Below the pieces are notes generated by a model. That model did not search any database, was not told where the DNA came from, and saw only the letters and a list, made by a program, of their open reading frames with translations. A stretch of 8,430 bases of DNA from Cellvibrionales bacterium (GTDB lineage Bacteria; Pseudomonadota; Gammaproteobacteria; Pseudomonadales; UBA7434): assembly GCA_018668095.1 (NCBI GenBank), contig JABIQF010000129.1, positions 1 through 8,430 on the forward strand, read 5' to 3'. Made by a program: the position numbers and the translations under genes. Position 1 is the stretch's first letter. Each line of letters opens with the position of its first letter. Below are positions 5,480 through 8,430 of this stretch, one piece after another.

Positions 5480-6796
5480 TTGGACGCTATTCCAATAAGT
5501 TGGCTGTTCACAGCATTGTTTTTTCTCATCCTGTGTTCAGCATTCTTCTCAAGTTCAGAAACTAGCATGATGGCGTTAAATCGCTATCGGCTAAAACACC
5601 TTAAACAGAGTGGTCATCGTGGCGCGCGCAAAGCTTCACGATTACTCAGTCGTACCGATCGATTAATTGGCTTAATTCTTATAGGCAACAACCTTGTCAA
5701 TATCGCTGCCGCTTCATTGGCTACGGCAATCGCGGTAAGACTCTACGGCGACGCAGGCTACTTCATTGCTACCGCCAGTTTAACGATAGTGATTTTAATT
5801 TTTGCCGAAGTCACACCAAAAACCTTTGCCGCTTTATACCCTGAGAAAGTCGCCTTTCCTGCCTCATATATTTTACAGCCACTACAAGCTGTATTTTATC
5901 CGTTAGTATTTGTCACCAACCATATTACTAACGCAATTATTCGATGGCTGGGCGGCAATCCACAATACATTCAAAATGATGATCTGAGCTTTGAAGAAAT
6001 GCGCGTTTTAGTGCAAGAATCAGGCGGACAAATCCCAAAAAAACGTCGCGGCATGTTAATGAACATTCTCGACTTAGAAAATGTTGTAGTTAATGACATT
6101 ATGATTCCTCGCAATGAAGTTTATAGCATGGATATTAATGACAACGCGCAAGTACTGCTCGATCAAATTCGTGCCAGCGAATATACGCATATCCCCCTAT
6201 TTAGAGATGAACTCGACGACCTAGTTGGCATCTTGCATTTACGACAAACTTCTCGCTTTATCGGCCCCGCTCAATCCAACAACAATAACGATTCAGTGAT
6301 GCTAGACAAGCGGGCCATGATCGAATCTGCACGCGAGCCTTACTACATTCCTGAAGGCACGCCGCTGCATACACAGCTGTTTAACTTTCAACGCGAAAAA
6401 CGCCGCATAGGTATAGTGGTTGATGAATATGGGGTTGTGTTAGGCCTAGTGACGATAGAAGATATCTTGGAAGAAATTGTGGGTGATTACACGACAAACT
6501 TTACTGAACAGTTTGCTGATATTACGCATCTAGAAGACGGCAGTTTTGTAATTACCGGCTCAGCGACTATTCGTGATATTAACCGACAACTCGAATGGGA
6601 TTTACCAACACAGGGTGCAAAAACCCTTAACGGTCTTATTTTAGAGCAACTTGAATCATTTCCTGATGCCAGCGGTGTTAGCCTTGCATTAGATAATTAT
6701 CGATTCGAGATATTAGATGTTCAGGATAATATGATCAGTAGCGTAAGGTCGCAACGCATGCATTCGACTAATAACAGAGGCAATAATGAGGACTAA
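5480..6796 (+). CDS. yfjD: CNNM/CorB-family membrane protein with CBS pair (YfjD type)
   Basis: Inner-membrane protein of the CNNM (DUF21) family, members of which transport Mg2+ or help its homeostasis. The closest named relative by arrangement and sequence is E. coli YfjD (CorB). The 438 residues contain an N-terminal DUF21 domain with about four membrane segments (8-30, 60-90, 92-112, 121-148). It has the signatures SSSETSMMALNRYRLKHL, IGNNLVNI and FAEVTPKTFAALYPEKVA. Then come two CBS domains, from MIPRNEVYSMD (198-208) to VVDEYG..LGLVTIEDILEEIVGD (313-336). A C-terminal CorC_HlyC domain (about 350-430) ends in ILDVQDNMI. A short Asn run (257-260) lies in the inter-CBS region. The start is a TTG at 5480 with AGAGG 12 nt before it; an in-frame stop lies 18 nt upstream and the first ATG falls inside DUF21, so TTG is the best choice. 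Confidence 0.93.
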   Translation: MDAIPISWLFTALFFLILCSAFFSSSETSMMALNRYRLKHLKQSGHRGARKASRLLSRTDRLIGLILIGNNLVNIAAASLATAIAVRLYGDAGYFIATASLTIVILIFAEVTPKTFAALYPEKVAFPASYILQPLQAVFYPLVFVTNHITNAIIRWLGGNPQYIQNDDLSFEEMRVLVQESGGQIPKKRRGMLMNILDLENVVVNDIMIPRNEVYSMDINDNAQVLLDQIRASEYTHIPLFRDELDDLVGILHLRQTSRFIGPAQSNNNNDSVMLDKRAMIESAREPYYIPEGTPLHTQLFNFQREKRRIGIVVDEYGVVLGLVTIEDILEEIVGDYTTNFTEQFADITHLEDGSFVITGSATIRDINRQLEWDLPTQGAKTLNGLILEQLESFPDASGVSLALDNYRFEILDVQDNMISSVRSQRMHSTNNRGNNED

Positions 6797-6827
6797 AAAA
6801 ACGCTTTAAATCCTGAATAAAGCGTTT
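6795..6827 (-). terminator. Strong hairpin terminator between convergent genes
   Basis: AAACGCTTTA (6799-6808) and TAAAGCGTTT (6818-6827) form a perfect ten-pair stem with a nine-base loop. It begins 2 nt after the yfjD stop codon. On the minus strand it is followed by a T7 run (complement of 6795-6801), so it is a good terminator for the carbonic-anhydrase/DUF1289 transcript arriving from the right. On the plus strand only three T are available, all in the stem, so yfjD termination there is probably weaker. Confidence 0.8.
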
Positions 6828-6839
6828 ACCCGACTCAAC

Positions 6840-6865
6840 ACCTCTATTCTATACCTCTATTCTAT
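6840..6865. repeat. Perfect 13-bp tandem duplication
   Basis: ACCTCTATTCTAT occurs twice head to tail (6840-6852 and 6853-6865). The second copy covers the stop codon and last codons of the DUF1289 gene, and the first lies just behind it. It looks like a recent slippage or duplication event. Because both copies contain the same stop, the protein end is not changed. Confidence 0.85.
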
Positions 6866-7060
6866 GATCCTGCCCAAATCCTTTGCTCGCTGCCAGCTAG
6901 CCTTAACAATATCTCGCTTAACGTCTTCACTCAAAATTGACCAGCGACCAATCTCGTCAGCCTTACGATAACAACCCTCACAAACGTCGTTAATATCTAA
7001 CACACAAACACCAATGCAAGGTGACTCAACTTTATTTAAATCTACTACTTTATTTGTCAT
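6857..7060 (-). CDS. DUF1289 small four-cysteine protein
   Basis: Small cytoplasmic protein of 67 residues belonging to the DUF1289 family, whose function is not known. The family pattern is clear: SPCIGVCVLD..DVCEGCYRKADEIGRW, with cysteines at 15, 19, 27 and 30 spaced CX3C and CX2C and the conserved EIGRW just after. The cysteine set suggests binding of zinc or an iron-sulfur cluster; this is inference from spacing. The rest is a charged helical segment (about 43-62). ATG at 7060 has only a weak Shine-Dalgarno-like AGAGA. It lies 64 nt behind the carbonic-anhydrase-like gene on the same strand, with no terminator between, so the two are probably co-transcribed. Transcription ends at the hairpin at 6795-6827. 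Confidence 0.88.
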   Translation of the reverse strand: MTNKVVDLNKVESPCIGVCVLDINDVCEGCYRKADEIGRWSILSEDVKRDIVKASWQRAKDLGRIIE

Positions 7061-7124
7061 ACCAATAACATTCTCTTATTCAATATTTTGCTTTTCATTT
7101 ATTACTTTAATACTAGAACTCAAA

Positions 7125-7658
7125 CTAAACTAGCGAATCAACTGCTTTTAAGTCACGCATAAATGCTTGTCCATTTTCAATATAGTGAAGCGCTCCTAAC
7201 GATAATGCTGCACACTCATCTTCTGACAACTTTCTCACCACCTTTCCCGGCGAACCCAAAACCATTACACCATCAGGAATAACAGTGTTTTCTGTCACCA
7301 AAGTGTTAGCGCCAATAAGACAGTCATTGCCAATTTTGGCGCCATTTAATATCACAGCATTTATGCCCACCAAACTATTATCGCCAATGCTACAGCCATG
7401 TAACATCGCCTTATGGCCAACCGTAACATGACTACCAATAACCAGAGGGTAACCCGGGTCGGCATGTAATACCGCAGCGTCTTGAATATTAGTCCCCTCA
7501 CCAATAGTAATTCTTTCAACATCGGCGCGAATAACAACAGCAAACCAAATACTCGCATTCGCTTTTATTTCGACTCGCCCAATCACACGCGCATCAGGTG
7601 CAATAAAATTGACCGGCTGCTGCTGTATAGGTGAAAAGTTACCCAGCGAATACATCAT
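7125..7658 (-). CDS. Gamma-carbonic-anhydrase-like hexapeptide-repeat protein (YrdA/PaaY type)
   Basis: Left-handed beta-helix trimer of the gamma-class carbonic anhydrase superfamily. The 177 residues show hexapeptide repeats throughout (for example VIGRVEI, TIGEGTNI, VIGSHVTV, SIGDNSLV, KIGNDCLI). Three histidines in the expected zinc-binding positions are H65 in VLHADPG, and H82 and H87 in VGHKAMLHG. The R44-x-D46 pair and Q59-D60 (NIQD) also match. The R-x-D motif reads RAD rather than the common RGD. Most YrdA/PaaY-like proteins have weak or untested carbonic anhydrase activity, so hydration of CO2 is plausible but not shown. The C-terminal helix (about 144-175) is as in the family. Of two adjacent ATGs the first, at 7658, is used because GAGG lies 10 nt before it. 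It is followed by the DUF1289 gene. Confidence 0.93.
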   Translation of the reverse strand: MMYSLGNFSPIQQQPVNFIAPDARVIGRVEIKANASIWFAVVIRADVERITIGEGTNIQDAAVLHADPGYPLVIGSHVTVGHKAMLHGCSIGDNSLVGINAVILNGAKIGNDCLIGANTLVTENTVIPDGVMVLGSPGKVVRKLSEDECAALSLGALHYIENGQAFMRDLKAVDSLV

Positions 7659-7685
7659 AATTGTTAAGCCTCATCAAAACGTTAT

Positions 7686-7748
7686 TTAAACCAAACGGTG
7701 AAGGAAAATAAATAATAAGAATAACCGTTGGTCAGAAAAACAAATCAT
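7686..7748 (-). CDS. Candidate 20-residue leader-type ORF upstream of the carbonic-anhydrase-like gene
   Basis: A minus-strand frame of 20 codons plus TAA begins with ATG at 7748. It is preceded by AGGAG with an ideal 7-nt spacer, better than the site of the annotated gene downstream. The peptide starts MICFSDQR and continues with a hydrophobic LFLLFIFL stretch ending HRLV. It ends 27 nt before the carbonic-anhydrase-like start and covers most of an inverted repeat (7691-7731). It could be a leader peptide that couples translation to folding of the mRNA, a tiny membrane protein, or chance. No family is recognised. Confidence 0.3.
   Translation of the reverse strand: MICFSDQRLFLLFIFLHRLV
7691..7731 (-). 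repeat. Inverted repeat upstream of the carbonic-anhydrase-like gene
   Basis: CCAAACGGT (7691-7699) and ACCGTTGG (7724-7731) are complementary except for one bulged A, around a 24-base AT-rich centre. It lies 33-73 nt before the gene start and within the candidate small ORF. It could act as an mRNA hairpin or as an operator. Confidence 0.35.
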
Positions 7749-7859
7749 CAAAAAACTCCTAAGCCATTGTTTTAAAATGAATTAATATAAAATAATATCC
7801 TCAAGCACACCATTAAATAGATCAAAGGACGATTACCAGCTGATTACTTATTGAACAAT

Positions 7860-7894
7860 TAAGTTGAATCAAGTAACATTCCTTGCTCAACTTA
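7860..7894. repeat. Two-tier hairpin in the intergenic region
   Basis: TAAGTTGA (7860-7867) pairs perfectly with TCAACTTA (7887-7894). Inside it, CAAG (7870-7873) pairs with CTTG (7882-7885) over an eight-base loop, leaving a small asymmetric internal loop. No T-tract follows on either strand, so it is not a terminator. It may be part of a non-coding RNA or a protein-binding dyad. Confidence 0.35.
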
Positions 7895-8037
7895 TTCAGT
7901 GACTCAGTAAAAAGTGATAGCAGTTTAAGTCAATTAAAAATTTATTCGGGGTAATTACGTAAATTTATTAACGACATAAATAACAAAAAACAAAAAAAAT
8001 AATGTTGTTAATCAATGGATAAAACTCAGTACACAAC

Positions 8038-8064
8038 AAAAAAAGACATTGGAGCCACTCCAAT
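8038..8064 (-). terminator. Minus-strand intrinsic terminator with no obvious gene before it
   Basis: ATTGGAG-TGG-CTCCAAT forms a perfect seven-pair stem with a triloop (8064-8048). On the minus strand it is followed, after GTC, by a T7 run (complement of 8038-8044). This is a good Rho-independent terminator shape for leftward transcription. No convincing minus-strand gene precedes it in the window, so it may end an antisense or small non-coding transcript, or stop leftward read-through. Confidence 0.5.
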
Positions 8065-8137
8065 AGATTGATGAAGTGTTTGTGCTAGATAAAGTTTACA
8101 ACCTGAAAAAACTCTCCGCTGTCGATTCAATATCGTC

Positions 8138-8166
8138 ATGAGTGCATTATTAATGCGTTTTAAAAT
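8138..8166 (+). promoter_or_regulatory. Candidate DUF3135 promoter with palindromic operator
   Basis: A -10-like TAAAAT (8161-8166, five of six) lies 30 nt before the DUF3135 ATG; 17 bp upstream is a poor -35, ATGAGT (8138-8143). The spacer contains the near-perfect palindrome GCATTA-T-TAATGC (8144-8156), well placed for a repressor that blocks RNA polymerase. The weak -35 makes the promoter itself uncertain; the palindrome is seen directly. Confidence 0.35.
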
Positions 8167-8195
8167 TATTCTAGGATTATCAAAGCGAGTTAGGG

Positions 8196-8430
8196 ATGTC
8201 TTACGACGATACATACACGAACACGAATCCAGAATCATCGACCTGTGCAGAGCGTCAAAAATTGACTCTGCCAGACTTCGATACCTTGCGGTTTATGGCT
8301 AAAAACGAACCGGAAAAACTTGAAAACCTTCGTATTGCCTTGTGCAACAAAGTGATAGACGAAGCGCCCGATCATGCCAAGCCTCGGCTCCAAGGATTAA
8401 TGTTTCAAATAAACAGTCGTCGAAGCCTCG
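8196..8430 (+). CDS. DUF3135 family protein, 3' end outside the window
   Basis: The frame begins with ATG at 8196, 24 bp after an in-frame TAG, and stays open for 78 codons to the window edge. After a variable polar start (MSYDDTYTNTNPESS), the conserved core begins with LTLPDFDTLRFMAKNEPEKL and continues through ENLRIALCNKVIDEAP and RLQGLMFQINSRR. This is the pattern of DUF3135, a small cytoplasmic proteobacterial family of unknown function whose members are usually only about 100 residues, so most of the gene is probably present. The Shine-Dalgarno is modest (GAG six bases before the ATG). The gene diverges from the carbonic-anhydrase/DUF1289 pair. No function can be given. Confidence 0.8.
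   Translation, partial: MSYDDTYTNTNPESSTCAERQKLTLPDFDTLRFMAKNEPEKLENLRIALCNKVIDEAPDHAKPRLQGLMFQINSRRSL

Larger units (their letters stand above)
7659..8195. other. AT-rich divergent intergenic region
   Basis: This 537-nt stretch separates the minus-strand carbonic-anhydrase-like gene from the plus-strand DUF3135 gene. I see no conserved protein, tRNA or insertion sequence in it. It holds a candidate 20-codon ORF (7686-7748), several inverted repeats (7691-7731, 7860-7894, 8144-8156), a minus-strand terminator (8038-8064) and a candidate DUF3135 promoter. The base composition is markedly richer in A and T than the flanking genes. Confidence 0.7.

Noticed and set aside
7361..7558. Minus-strand frame of 65 codons inside the carbonic-anhydrase-like gene
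   Set aside because: Out-of-frame shadow of a gene with intact hexapeptide repeats and zinc ligands.
7950..7970. TTACGTAA palindrome and repeated AAATTTATT words
   Set aside because: Such words are expected by chance in DNA this rich in A and T, and no promoter or gene gives them context.
8026..8238. Minus-strand frame of 70 codons starting opposite the DUF3135 gene
   Set aside because: It overlaps the conserved DUF3135 coding start, reads straight through the terminator hairpin at 8048-8064, has no clear ribosome binding site and resembles no family I recognise.
8138..8299. Plus-strand frame of 53 codons starting ATG at 8138, overlapping DUF3135 in another frame
   Set aside because: It looks protein-like (rich in Arg, Leu and Ile) but begins before the palindrome without a Shine-Dalgarno, and the DUF3135 frame clearly carries the conserved pattern. 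Treated as a shadow.
1..8430. Search for CRISPR arrays, insertion-sequence ends, tRNA genes or defence genes
   Set aside because: No regular repeat-spacer pattern, transposase-like protein, cloverleaf or known defence domain could be seen; the genes are conserved housekeeping or small DUF families.

Overview
The window looks like the chromosome of a gammaproteobacterium of moderate to low GC. The order rplS-trmD-rimM-rpsP-ffh on one strand, with ypjD and a yfjD/corB-type gene diverging from ffh, is the arrangement known from Escherichia coli and relatives. The protein sequences fit a marine, non-enteric lineage. A Cellvibrionales-like source is a guess and was not tested.

Layout: 1-253 is non-coding and ends in an intrinsic terminator for the minus-strand operon. 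Positions 254-2455 hold the minus-strand operon rpsP (S16), rimM, trmD, rplS (L19), read from high to low coordinates. Positions 2456-2874 are a gene-free stretch carrying the likely rpsP promoters and a leader of about 175 nt with several possible RNA helices. Positions 2875-4275 are ffh (SRP54 GTPase), minus strand. Positions 4276-4488 are a divergent promoter region. Positions 4489-6796 carry ypjD (CcsA-like membrane protein) and a CNNM/CorB-type transporter, both plus strand. A strong bidirectional hairpin separates these from a minus-strand pair, a gamma-carbonic-anhydrase-like protein followed by a four-cysteine DUF1289 protein (6857-7658). Positions 7659-8195 are AT-rich and hold several inverted repeats and one candidate 20-codon ORF. 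The window ends inside the 5' part of a plus-strand DUF3135 gene.

How the genes work together: the first block is ribosome biogenesis and protein targeting. It comprises two ribosomal proteins, the 16S maturation factor RimM, the tRNA m1G37 methyltransferase TrmD and the signal-recognition particle protein. YpjD and YfjD sit beside ffh as in E. coli, without a proven functional link. The right-hand block contains poorly characterised small proteins next to a left-handed beta-helix hexapeptide-repeat enzyme.

I see no sign of a mobile element, CRISPR array, defence locus, tRNA or rRNA. Nothing here supports a new multi-gene system. The signals worth a second look are regulatory: RNA structures in the rpsP operon, a possible leader-type small ORF before the carbonic-anhydrase gene, and a terminator with no obvious gene in front of DUF3135.
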